Positions 12,150 to 22,287 of a DNA stretch of 64,000 nucleotides are shown piece after piece. The first letter of the stretch is position 1. Each line of letters opens with the position of its first letter. The translations under genes and the position numbers were made by a program. A model generated the notes under the pieces. The model was given only the letters and a program-made list of their open reading frames with translations, was not told where the DNA came from and made no database searches. The DNA is from Elephas maximus indicus (Eukaryota; Chordata; Mammalia; Proboscidea; Elephantidae): contig NC_064821.1 in NCBI RefSeq assembly GCF_024166365.1, positions 47,209,093 through 47,273,092 of the forward strand. Reading direction: 5' to 3'.

Positions 12150-12480
12150 ATTGTTGTTGTTAGCTGCTGCTGAGTTGGTCCCTGACTCATGGCGACCCTA
12201 TGGACAACAGTCCTGCATCATCCCCATGATGGGTTGTGGATCGGACCATTGTGATCCACAGTGTTTCCACTGGCTGATTTTTGGAAGTAGATCACCATAT
12301 CTTTCTTTTCAGACTATCTTAGTTTGGAAGCTCCACTGAAGCCTGTCCAGCATCATAGCAACACACAAGCCTCTACTGACAGATAGGTGGTGGCTATATA
12401 TGAGGTGCATTGGCTGGGAATAGAACCTGGGTCTCCCACACGGAAGGCAAGAATTCTACCACTGGACCACCACCGCCTCT
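12150..12480 (-). repeat. Long tRNA-headed SINE with RTE tail
   Basis: About 330 bp, reverse. RTE-like 'gttgttgttagctgctgctg' at left, the shared 'gtagatcaccatatctttc' module in the middle and a tRNA-like head at right (gaacctgggtctcccacacg, B-box region). A longer relative of the AfroSINE. Confidence 0.83.
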
Positions 12481-13042
12481 GGTGATTTATATGTCATAAA
12501 TGATAAAAATGGTCTTGGTTGTTAGTGTTGCTTTTTCTATATTTTTACTTCCTGCCCCTGATCATATGTTTTCTTTCTTTTGGTGAGTTGTACATGATCA
12601 TTAGACTCCTAAATTATTGAGGAAGGATATCTTTAATAAGGTACCTCTTGTTTCATTGCGATCATTTCTGTTTTTAATTTCGGGCGTGCTAACCTTTGAA
12701 GATAGCAGACTCTGGCAACTAGCTCCACGATTTCAGGCAAGGCACTGAACCTCTTCAGGTCTTCCTTTTCCCACCCATAAAGGGAGAGGCATGAGTTAGA
12801 TCATATCTTGGTTCCTTTCCTGCCCACTGCTGTCTTCCTTTGATCCAATGCCTGGGGATTGCACACTAGTGGTAATTACTGCCCTCTTGCGGTGGAGAGT
12901 TTTTGTTGTTCTTTCCAGTTTATTGTTTGAATGCTTTTCCAAATCCCTAATGAAATGGGAAAAATCAAGGGTTGCTAGAATAAATTCCTGCTCATGTGTG
13001 TTCTTATATTTATATTTGAGTGTCATGCTTAATGATGGTGAA
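12481..13042. other. No gene recognised
   Basis: AT-rich, with no element I can name. Leads into the purine-rich repeat. Confidence 0.5.
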
Positions 13043-13195
13043 AGAAAGGAGGAAAGAAAGGAGGGAGAGAAGGGGGAGGGAATGAAGGAGGAATTAAGGA
13101 AGGGAGGGAGGAAGAGAAGATGGAAGAGAGGGCGGGAGGGAGGAACAGAAGATGGAAGAGAAGGTGGGAAGGAAGATAGAATGAAGGGAGGGAGG
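13043..13195 (+). repeat. GGAA/GGGA purine-rich simple repeat
   Basis: About 150 bp of almost pure G/A on the plus strand (ggaaagaaaggagggagaga and variants). The long open frame across it is a low-complexity artefact. Confidence 0.95.
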
Positions 13196-13364
13196 AGCCA
13201 CAGCCCTTTAGGATCTGAGCAGGTTTGCTGTGTTTTGATAGCCGTGAGCCAAAATAGCTTTATACCTGAGGTGCAGGAGTTAATCGATGCTTTGTTCCTA
13301 CTTGATTAGCAGCCCAATTTGGATTCAAAAAACGAATTTCATGGTTTTTTTTTTATTACCCATT

Positions 13365-14155
13365 TGACCTACAAATGATACAACCTTGCTTGCTGAAAGT
13401 GAAGAGGACTTGAAGCACTTACTGAGAAAGATCAAAGACCACAGCCTTCAGTATGGATTACACCTCAACATAAAGAAAACAAAACTCCTCACAACTGGAC
13501 CAAAAAGCAACATCATAATAAACGGAGAAAAGATTGAAGTTGTCAAGGATTTCATTTTAATTGGATCCCCAATCAACACCCATGGAAGCAGCAGTCAAGA
13601 AATCAAAAGACTCTTTGGATTGGGCAAATCTGCTGCAAAGGACCTCTTTAAAGTGTTGAAAAGCAAAGATGTCACCTTGAAGACTAAGGTGTGCCTGGCC
13701 CAAGCCATGGTATTTTCAGTTGCATTCTATGCATGAGAAAACTGGACAATAAATAAGGAAGACCGAAGAAGAATTGCCACTTTGAATTGTGGTATTGGTG
13801 AAGAATATTAAATATACTATGGACTACCAAAAGAACTAATAAATCTGTCTTGGAAGAAGTACAACCAGAATGTTCCTTAGAACAAAGGATGGCGAGACCA
13901 CGTCTTACATAATTTGGACATGTTATCACGAAGGATCAGCCCCTGGAGAAGGACATTAGGCTCGGTAAAGTACACAGTCAGCGGAAAAGAGGAAGACTCT
14001 CAACTAGAAGAATTGACACAGTGGCTGCAACAATGCGCTCAAGCATAGCAACGATTGTGAGCATGGTAGAGGACCAAGCAGTGTTTTGTTCTGTGGTGCA
14101 TGGGGTGTCTATGAGTTGGAACTGACTCGATTGCACCTAACAACATCAACAACAA
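13365..14155 (+). mobile_element. RTE-type LINE fragment with RT C-terminus
   Basis: 5'-truncated RTE. An open frame to 13736 reads LLAESEEDLKHLLRKIKDHS, LHLNIKKTKLL and then KSAAKDLFKVLK, just after the RT active-site region, which is damaged (the YADD stretch reads 'acaaatgata'). Frames break after 13736. It ends 'cacctaacaacatcaacaac'. Confidence 0.9.
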
Positions 14156-14355
14156 AGAAGAATTGATGCCTTTGAATTCTGGTGTTGGTGAAGAATACTG
14201 AATATACCATGGACTGCCAGAAGAAGGAACAAGTCTATCTTGGAAGAAATGCAGTCAGAATGCTTCTAGGAAGTGAAGATGGCAAGATTTTGTCTCATGT
14301 ACTTAGGACATGTTATTAGGAGGGACCAGTTCCTGGAGAAGGACATCATGCTTGG

Positions 14356-14917
14356 TGTCTTAGTCATCTAGTGCTGCTATACCAGAAATACAACAAGTGG
14401 ATGGCTTTAACAAAGAGGAATTTATTTTCTCACAGTCTAGGAGGCTAGAAGTCCAAATTCAGGGCTCCAGGGGAAGGCTGTCTCTGTCAGCTCTGGAGGA
14501 AGGTCTTTGTCATCAATCTTCCCCTGGACTAGGAGCTTCTCCATGCAGGAACCCCAGGTCCAAAGGACGTGTTCTGCTCCCGGTGCTGCTTTCCTGGTGG
14601 TATCTCTGCTCGATTCGCTTTCCTTTTATCTGTTGTAAAATAAAAGATGATACAGGTCACACGCCAAGGAAACTCCTTTTACGTAGGATCATGTATGTGA
14701 CCTGAGTGAGAGCGTTACATCCCACCGTAATCCTCTTTCACACTATCTAATCTTATTTTTTTTAATCTTGCCTCATTAACTACAAGTGGAGACTAGTATT
14801 TACAACACATAGGAAAATTACGTCAATCACAAAATGGAGGACAACCACATAATACTGGGAATCATGGCCTATCCAAGTTCGTACTTATTTTGGGGGGACA
14901 CAATTCAACCCATAACA
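14356..14917 (-). mobile_element. Solo LTR of the recurring family (copy 2) with 5-bp TSD
   Basis: TGTCTTAGTC...CATAACA, flanked by a perfect cttgg duplication (14351-14355 and 14918-14922). At 562 bp it is longer than its relatives because of an extra segment around 14640-14740. A 5-bp duplication and TG..CA ends are what an ERVL-type LTR gives. Confidence 0.92.
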
Positions 14918-14931
14918 CTTGGTAAGGTAGA

Positions 14932-15102
14932 AACAAAAAAAAAAAACCCAAACCCATTGCTATCAATTCCAACTCATAGCAACCCCATAGGACAGAGTAG
15001 AACTTCCCCACAGCATTTCCAAGGAGTGCCTGGTGGATTTGAACTGCTGATCTTTTGGTTAGCAGACATAGCTCTTAACCACTATCCCACCAGGGTTTCC
15101 TC
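14932..15102 (-). repeat. AfroSINE-type SINE (short form) with 10-bp TSD
   Basis: Reverse copy with an A-rich 3' end at left. Flanked by gtaaggtaga at 14922-14931 and 15103-15112. Confidence 0.93.
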
Positions 15103-15310
15103 GTAAGGTAGAGTCAATGAAAAAGAAGACCCTCAATGAGATGAATTGACACAATGGCTGCAACAATGGGCTCAAACATAGCAATGATTGTGAGGATGGC
15201 GTAGGACCAGGCAGTGTTGCGTTCTGTTGTACATAAGGTTGCTATGAGTTGGAATGAACTCAAGGGCACCTAACAACAACTTTGATTTCAGAATACAATC
15301 TGTTTATTGT

Positions 15311-15627
15311 TGTTGGTTGCGGTGGTGTCAGCTCCGACTTATGGCTACCCCATGCACAATGGAAGGAAATGCTCTCAGGTCCTGCACCATCCCCACGATC
15401 AGTAGTGTATCGGTCTGTGACTAACTTTCAGAAGTAGATCACCAGGTCTTTCTTCCTCGTCTGTTTTAATTTGGAAGCTGTGCTGAAACCTGTTCAGCAC
15501 CATAGCAACATACAAGTCTTCATTGATAGATGGGTGATAGCTGTATATAAGGTGCGTTGGCTGGGACTAGAACCTGGGTTTCCTACACGGAAGGTGGGAA
15601 TTCTACCACTGAACCACACTGCCCCCA
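15311..15627 (-). repeat. Long tRNA-headed SINE with RTE tail
   Basis: Same class as 12150-12480, about 317 bp, with 'gaacctgggtttcctacacg' in the tRNA-like part. It inserted just beyond the 3' end of the RTE fragment. Confidence 0.83.
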
Positions 15628-15695
15628 TTGCTGTTTACTACTTACTCTTAAATATTTATGTACTTTGTATTATGTGGTATTTAAGACATAGAAAG

Positions 15696-15892
15696 AAGGA
15701 GACCTGTTGGTGCAATGGTTACATGTTCAACTGCTAAACAAAAGGTCAGCTGTTCAAATCCACCAGCAGCTACATAGGAGAAAAGACCTGGTGATCTGCT
15801 CCCATAAAGATGAAAGGCTAGGAAACCCTGTGGGGCAGTTCTATTTTGTCCCATAGGGTTGCTATGAGTCAATAACAAGACAAAGAAAAGGG
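15696..15892 (+). repeat. AfroSINE-type SINE (long form)
   Basis: Forward copy with 'gacctggtgatctgctccca' and 'gttgctatgagtcaataaca'; the 3' tail is diverged. Confidence 0.82.
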
Positions 15893-15989
15893 ATTTAAAG
15901 AATATTTGATGAATACCTGCATATCCACCATACAGCTTAGAAGATAAACATAGCAACACAGTTAAACACTTATCTAACCTTCCTCATTG

Positions 15990-17640
15990 CTTCTCCCTTT
16001 TTCCACTACAGAAAGAACTTTCACCTGAAAGTCGTGTTTGTCATTTGCAGCCATATCTTTGCATTTTTACCAAGTAGCTTTGTATATCTATATACCTTTT
16101 CATGTTTAACTTTACATATATTATTTTGTGTGTATTCTTTTAAATTTGCTTACTTTTCCCTAGCCTTATCCTTGTGAGATGCATTTGTGTTGTAATATAC
16201 AACAGTCATGTATAAATTTTTACTGCCATATAGTAATTCATTTTATGAATATACCATCATCTATCAATTTTCCTGTAGAGGAACATTTAGGTTGTTCTCA
16301 ATGATTTTGCCATTTCAGACAATGCCTTCCTAGTCGTAAATGTGCCACCTGTTTTTCTAGGGTGTTCTCCTAGAAGTGCTATTGCTGGGTCATAGGATAT
16401 GCCTATGTGATGGTTAATTTAAATTTAATTTTATGTGTCAACTTGGCTAGTTTATGATTCCCAGTTGTTTGGCTAAACACTAGTCTAGTTGCTGTCATGG
16501 GATAAAAAAAAAAAAGTTACACGTAATTATATCAGCTGGCCTTTTGTAGAGCTTCCATTATATAATGTAATATAAGTAATGTAATCACTTTCCATAATGT
16601 AATCTAATGCAATGTAATGTTATCACCTTCCATAATGCAGTCAATCAATCAGTTGAGATCATACCTGTGTACGGTGGATCCTAAATCTAACTGCTTCTCA
16701 GTTATAAGAAGACCAGAATAGATACAGAGACATACATACAGGGGAGACAGACGCCATGAGAAGGTCATCTACAAGTCAAGGAATCAAGGAATGGCTGGGA
16801 CTACCTACAAGGAATCTACATGACAGAGACCCTGATTTGGACTTTCAGCTCCCAGAACTCCAAGAAAATGAATTTCTGTTCTTGCGGCATGTATGTTGCA
16901 GCAGCACTAGGAAACTAAGACAGCCTATTTCCAACTTCATCAAGTATTCCCAAATTGCTCTTCAAAAAGATTTCCTCTGTTTATACTCCCACCAGAATTC
17001 TACCACTCCAAATTTTTGCTAATACTTGGTATTGTCTGCTTTTTAATTTTTACCAATTTGATAGATGTAAAATAATATTTTCACCTCTGTCTGCCTTCTG
17101 AGGAGGACAGTTGAGCATCTTTCTCATGTGTTTGTGACCATTTGTGTTTCCTTCTTGGTGAATTGCCTCTTCATGCCACTTGCCCATTTTTCTGTGGCTG
17201 TTTGTCTTCTTTTTATTGATCAATGGCTAGCACTTGCAGTCCAACGTTGAACAGAAGCTGTAGTAGCAGGGATGCTTGTTTCATTCATGATTTTAAAGAG
17301 GATGTTAGTAATATTTCAACGTTGCATATGATGTCTGCTCTAGGTTTTTGGTAGATTTTTACAACTGAGCTCAAGGCATCCCTTTGTATTCCTAGTTTGC
17401 TAAACCTTTTTTTTTTTTAATCATAGATGGATATCAAATTGTATGATATGCTTTTCCAGCATCTGTTGAGAAAAACATATGCCTTTTTTCTTTTTTAATC
17501 AGATAATTAATACGGAAATTAATTTATTAATTATCTGATTAAAACAGTGAATTATCTCAATGGATTTCATTATATTAGACCATCTTTGTATTTCTGGGAT
17601 AAATTCATTTTTTATCATTTGAGTATCATTTGTATCATTA
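15990..17640 (-). mobile_element. Old L1, reverse strand, interrupted by an LTR
   Basis: L1 3' part to ORF2 on the reverse strand in 15990-16405 and 16928-17640. Fully degenerate. An LTR occupies 16406-16922. A 20-bp perfect inverted repeat (17493-17512 / 17525-17544) lies near its right end. Confidence 0.7.
16406..16922 (+). mobile_element. LTR of the TGTGATGGTTAAT type with 5-bp TSD
   Basis: TGTGATGGTTAATTT...GAAACTAAGACA, 517 bp, flanked by a perfect gccta duplication (16401-16405 and 16923-16927). Includes an A-run at about 16505 and ATGTAAT-rich repeats (16555-16640). Confidence 0.9.
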
Positions 17641-18276
17641 AGTATCATTTGAATAGCCTTTACTTTCTCTCTCTCAGAAAATAAGTTGCAAGAATTGAAA
17701 GAAGCAGCACAGTATCTTCAGAGGTTCTGTACACAAGGTATAAAATGTTATGGGGATGACAAAATCAATCAAGTAGGGAAGATTGTATTAGTATATGGCT
17801 GCTGCTGTTTCCTGTTATATAAATCAGATCAATAATATATATACAATTATAGTCTTGTTACTTTCTCTGCCTAAGTCAACAATTTTCAGATTGGACCAAG
17901 TATTTTTTTTTTAAGTTAACAGACATAATAATATCACTGTTAATGTTTATTCCAGTAACTCTTAAACATTTGACAAATGGCTACCACTGTATGTTAATAG
18001 GACCAACAGCAAACAATTTTTATTGGGACAACTTGTATATAGGTGATATTTCTTTTTTCAGCTGTTTGTGTCTGGACATGTTTTTGGTTGTGCCTTTGAG
18101 TTACACACATGCTAATGTAATTATCATCCACATAAAAGATTTGCTGGTTCATTTAATGTGACTGAATAGTCGATATTACTTCAGTACTTCATGTCTTGAT
18201 TTGGGCCAGGATTGTCATGATTTCTGTGTGTTCTTCCCCTGAATTAGTTTGAAAATGACTGGTTTAAAAGATTGAA
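17641..18276. other. Unassigned stretch with one exon-like segment
   Basis: 17678-17737 is a 60-nt segment with a strong pyrimidine tract and cag before it and a GTATAA donor-like site after it. See the findings. The rest is AT-rich and unassigned. Confidence 0.4.
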
Positions 18277-18421
18277 GTCTGTTATGGATGGAATCGTGTC
18301 CTCCAAAAAGATATATGTTGAAGTCCTAACCCCAGTACCTGTGATTATGACCTTGATTGAGGAAATAAGCTTTTTCTTTGCAGATGTTATTAGTTAACCA
18401 AATCATAGAGAAATAGGGTGG

Positions 18422-18904
18422 TGTCATGAATTGAATTATGTCCCCCTCAAAGTATGTGTATCAATTTGGCTGGGCCATGATTCCCGGCATTGTGTGATTT
18501 TCCTATATGTTGTAAATCCTGCCTCTATGAGATGTTAATAAGGGAGGACTGGAGGCAGTCGTGTTAGTGAGACAGGACTCAACCTGTAAGACTGGATTGT
18601 GTCTTGAGGCAATCTCTTGAGATATAAAAGAAAGAAGCGAGCAGAGAGACAAGGGGACCTCATACCGCTAAGAAAGCAGTGCCGGGAGCAGAGCTAATCC
18701 TTTGGACCTGGGGTGCCTGGGCGGAGAGGCTCCTAGTCTGGGAAAGATTGACGAGAAGGCTGACAGAGAGAGAAAGCCTTCCCCTGGATTTGGCACCCTG
18801 AATTTGGACTTGTAGCCTGCTAGACTGTAAGAAAATAAATTTCTCTTTGTTAAAGCTATCCGCTTGTGGTATTTCTGTTATAGCAGCACTAGATGACCAA
18901 GACA
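18422..18904 (+). mobile_element. Solo LTR of the recurring family (copy 3)
   Basis: TGTCATGAATTG...CCAAGACA, 483 bp, inserted in the MLT1 LTR. Flanking 5-mers ggtgg and agtgg differ at one base. A complete forward copy, useful as a reference for the family. Confidence 0.9.
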
Positions 18905-19194
18905 AGTGGGTCCTAATATTAATACCTTCTGAGTGACCTCTTATAAAAGAGGAGAGACATGGAAACAGTCACATAGAGGGGGAAGACAGCACTTGAGGAT
19001 ACGTCTCCAAGCAAGGGAACACCAAGGATTGCTGGCAGCCACCAGAAACTAGGAGAAAGGCATGGAACACTTCCTGTCTCAGAGCCCTCAGAGGGAATCA
19101 GCATGGGTCATACCCTGGTTTGGACTTCTACGCTCAAGAACTGTAAGAAAATAAATTTCTGTTTTTTAAAGCCCCTTACCTTGTGTTGTAGGGG

Positions 19195-19995
19195 AAAAAA
19201 ATCACAAAGTTTAGTAAAGCAAAAAGGAAGTTTTAACCGGCATATATTCAAAAAGACAAAAGTGGAAAGCGGACAAGGATGCTGCCAGAACCATGTCTGC
19301 CTGAGTCCAAGGAAATATTACAGAATAAGCAAGAATGGGGAAACAGACAAGCATGCTGCCACAGCCATGTCTGCCCAAGTCCAGAGAACATTACAAAGTC
19401 ATCAGTATATATTAACATTACAAATGGGCAAAACATCGAAAGCTTCACCTTTTCATAGATTGGCTAGAAACTGTGATCCTACATTTTGAATTGTCTTTCT
19501 TAACAATCACTTGTACAGGTTTCAGCAACCGACAGTCAGGAGGTACTTCATTGGTCCAGCATATTTCTATATACTGTATACACTATATGTTAATAGAAAC
19601 CCTGGTGGTGTAGTGGTTAAGTGTTATGGCTGCTAACCAAAGGGGTGGCAGTTCAAATCCGCCAGGCGCTCCTTGGAAACTCTATCGGGCAGTTCTACTC
19701 TATCCTATAGGGTCGCTATAGGGTCGGAATCGACTCGACGGTACTGGGTTTTTTTTTTTTTTTTTTTTTTTGCTATATGTTAATAGAAAAATATAAGACT
19801 GAAAAGTCTTTTGTGTTCTGGCTTATGAGAAAGGTTCTCTAAAAGATATTTTCCAAGATTATTTTAGCTATTGTCTTTATAACTCAGGGCCCAGTTGCTG
19901 TGTCTTTTTGAGCCCTTGTGAGCCCAGCTCCAGCTGGGTCACATTCTCTATGCTCAAGGACAAGGAATAATGATTCAAATATTATTTCCTAACTC
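19195..19995. mobile_element. Unidentified LTR-like insertion in the MLT1 LTR
   Basis: About 620 bp (SINE removed) that interrupts the MLT1 LTR. The duplicated word cttgtg occurs at both junctions (near 19188 and 19999). Ends could be TGTAGGGG and ACTCA or the reverse. A segment of about 50 bp with 'gacaaggatgctgccagaac' is repeated as 'gacaagcatgctgccacagc'. Family not recognised; no coding content. Confidence 0.5.
19597..19772 (+). repeat. AfroSINE-type SINE (short form) with 14-bp TSD
   Basis: Close to the family pattern and probably young: 'gaaaccctggtggtgtagtg' to a T-run of about 22. Flanked by ctatatgttaatag on both sides. Confidence 0.95.
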
Positions 19996-20031
19996 ACTTG
20001 TGATATTTTGTTAGGGCAGCCACAGGAGACT

Positions 20032-20499
20032 AAGAGTCCTATAGCAGCAGTATTCATGAACTAGGTGGGGGCCTTCAACAACACAATTCCAGACCCTTGT
20101 TTAATAAAAGCCCAAAGACCCAGGGAAATGCAGCCCTTTTCCGAAGGTGGTCTGACAGGCTAGGTGACCCCAGGTTAGCAGTGTCACCCCTGGGATCTGC
20201 TCACCACCTCATGCTGGCCCCAGTGCAGTTTTCTACCTCCTTATGAGCCCCACACCCCCTTGAGAGTCTGGCCGAGATTACCAACCCTCAAATCGGCATG
20301 ATGCATGATCCCACCCAGGTTTGCACACACTCCCTGGGAAGTCCATGGACCCCCAGGCCTGGCAGTGGACCCCACACTACGAACCCTGTGCTAATGCGAG
20401 GTGAGGGCACCACAGACGCTTGGCAGACTGTGGCTCTTCACTTTTCCTTTGCTTTCTGGGTTAAATGCAAGTCCATCATCACTTAGCACTCAATGGCAT
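20032..20499. other. No gene recognised
   Basis: Moderately GC-rich, without splice-supported frames. Confidence 0.45.
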
Positions 20500-20725
20500 T
20501 CTTCCTTGTACTTTTCTTCCATTCCACAAATATTTTTTGATAGCCTACTCTGTGCCAGGCTCTGTTTAAGCACTGGGGTTACAGCAAAGAACAAATATGT
20601 TCCTTGTCTTACAAAGCTTATATTCCAGTAATGGAAGATAGTCAATACACAAATATCCAAATAAATATGTGCTATTTGTGTGTGTGTTTATGTGTATGTA
20701 CATATTTATATAATAAAATATACTA
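20500..20725 (+). repeat. Ancient interspersed repeat fragment (L1M/L2-type)
   Basis: 'tctgtgccaggctctgttta' and the following sequence match a very common old mammalian repeat motif. A related piece lies at 26740-26810 plus 27312-27420. Exact family not assigned. Confidence 0.45.
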
Positions 20726-20727
20726 TC

Positions 20728-20891
20728 AACCCATTAGACCCGTTGCCATCAAGTCAATTCCAACTCATAGCAACACTATAGGATAGAGTAGAACTGCCCC
20801 CATTGGGTTTTCAGGAAGCAACTGGTGGATTCAAAATGCCAACCTTTTGGTTAGCAGCCAAGTTCTTAACCACTGTATCACCAGGACTCCA
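20728..20891 (-). repeat. AfroSINE-type SINE (short form)
   Basis: Reverse copy; 'catcaagtcaattccaactc' at left and 'tatcaccaggactcc' at right. Confidence 0.88.
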
Positions 20892-21015
20892 AAATTTGCT
20901 ACCCTATAATTCAGTAGGGGACAGGAAGAGGGTGAGACTGGCTCATTGGCAGGCTTGGGTGGTGATCGGGATTTTGGCTTCACCCTATGGAGATGCTGAG
21001 GAAGTAAATTGCTTG

Positions 21016-21851
21016 TGTCATGGATTGAATTATGTCCATCCAAAAATACGTGTATCAGTTGAGCTGGGCCATGGTTCCCGGTATTGTTTGATTTTCTTAC
21101 CTGATGTAAATCTGGAAACCCTGGTGACGTAGTGGTTAAGTGCTATGGCTGCTAACCAAAAGGTCAGCAGTTCGAATCTACCAGGTACTCCTTGGAAACT
21201 CTACGGGGCAGTTCTACTCTGTCCTATAGGATTGCTATGAGTCAGAATCGACTCAAGGGCACACGACAGCAGGAGGATAGGGGCAAGGACAGTGCAGATG
21301 AGCTTGTAGATGGGTAGGTGCCTGGGCTTGATGGAAGGAAGGAGAGAAAATGCCTTCCAGAAGGTTCTCTGCACTCCTTTGCTGGGACTCGGGGTGGGGG
21401 CCAGAAGATGGGGCAACAAACAACCTGTTAAGTAGAGGCTGGAAGAGCTGATTGGGGAAACCCAAAACCTTGCTCATTGGAGGCCAGAGACCTTCATCCT
21501 GCAGGGGTGCTGCTCCCTGGAAGGGCTAAGAAGAGGCAAAGAGGACACACCCAGGCTGGGATTTTCCTGGAGAGTGTGACGGTTGATCAATGGGATGAGG
21601 AAGTTGAAGATATTGGCAAGAGGGCAATGGGTTTGGTTTTTTTTGGTTGTAAATCCTGCCTCTATGATGTTAATGAGGAAAGATGGTCCCTGCTTCTGAG
21701 AAGCATCTCGACTAGAGGAAGATTGCTGACAAGGAATCCTCCTTCAAAGCTGACAGAGAAAGCCTTCCCCTGGAGCTGACACCTGAATTTGGACTGTTAA
21801 AGCCATCCACTTGTGGTATTTCCATTATAGCAGCACTAGATGACTAAGACA
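21016..21851 (+). mobile_element. Solo LTR of the recurring family (copy 4), split by a composite SINE
   Basis: TGTCATGGATTG...CTAAGACA flanked by a perfect gcttg duplication (21011-21015 and 21852-21856). It is interrupted at 21113-21647 by a SINE carrying a 362-bp insert. The LTR word tgtaaatc is duplicated at that break. A central part of the LTR is also deleted relative to copy 3. Confidence 0.92.
21113..21647 (+). mobile_element. Composite AfroSINE carrying a 362-bp extra sequence (copy A)
   Basis: A short-form SINE head (gaaaccctggtgacgtagtg) and RTE-like 3' part run to 'gactcaagggcacacgac'. Then comes about 362 bp of non-SINE sequence (21261-21622), then a SINE tail (gggcaatgggtttggttttt). 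The whole unit is flanked by tgtaaatc (21105-21112 and 21648-21655). The extra sequence is about 94% identical to the reverse complement of 27840-28197, with the same junction to the SINE. Its small open frame (MEARDLHPAG...) differs mostly at amino-acid-changing sites from the other copy, so it is probably not a maintained protein. Confidence 0.88.
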
Positions 21852-22044
21852 GCTTGGATGGTTGAGGCGAGGAAGAGAGCGTGGATGACACCCAGGTTTC
21901 TTGTTGGGGATTGTGTGGATTGAGATCCCATCAAGCAAGACAGAGAACCCTTAAGGAGGAACAGATTTTAGGGGAGAAGATAATGAATTTAACTTTGAAA
22001 TCCAGGTGAATATGAAGCTTCTTGCTAAATACTGGATTAAAAGT

Positions 22045-22287
22045 TTTATCTCATCCATCCATCCATCTGCCCGCCCGCCCTCCCACACCCCCATCCACCC
22101 ACCCACTCTCCCACCCTCCCTCCCACCCACCCACCCATCCACCCATCCACCCATCCACCCATCCACCCATCCACCCATCCACCCATCCACCCATCCATCC
22201 ATCCATCCATCCATCCATCCATCCATCCATCCATCCATCCATCCATCCATCCATCCATCCATCCATCCATCCATCCATCCATCCAAA
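22045..22287 (+). repeat. (ATCC)n / (CCACCCAT)n microsatellite
   Basis: About 240 bp. Interrupted CCC/CCAT repeats at left become a pure (CATC)n run from about 22190 to 22285. Long open frames in several frames ([17 protein letters not shown]) are artefacts of the 12-nt codon cycle. Confidence 0.98.

Larger units (their letters stand above)
14156..15285 (+). mobile_element. RTE-type LINE 3' end interrupted by an LTR and a SINE
   Basis: RTE pieces at 14156-14355 and 15113-15285 make one 3' end once a solo LTR (14356-14917) and a SINE (14932-15102) are removed. The duplicated cttgg and gtaaggtaga sites prove the order: RTE, then LTR, then SINE. Confidence 0.9.
18277..20031 (+). mobile_element. 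MLT1-type LTR broken by two later insertions
   Basis: MLT1-like LTR pieces at 18277-18421, 18905-19190 and about 19996-20031 ('gttagggcagccacaggaga'). A solo LTR lies at 18422-18904 and a second LTR-like block with a SINE inside fills about 19195-19995. Confidence 0.8.

Noticed and set aside
12848..13309. 153-codon plus-strand open frame
   Set aside because: Mostly Glu/Gly/Lys/Arg from the GGAA simple repeat.
21477..21779. Open frame MEARDLHPAG... also present at 27985-27638 (-) as a possible new gene family
   Set aside because: The shared part is about 50 codons; most differences between the copies change amino acids (about six codons against three silent), and both ends run into SINE or unrelated sequence. 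No sign of selection.
22045..22287. Direct-repeat array resembling a CRISPR or tandem protein repeat
   Set aside because: 4-bp period without spacers, in a mammalian genome.
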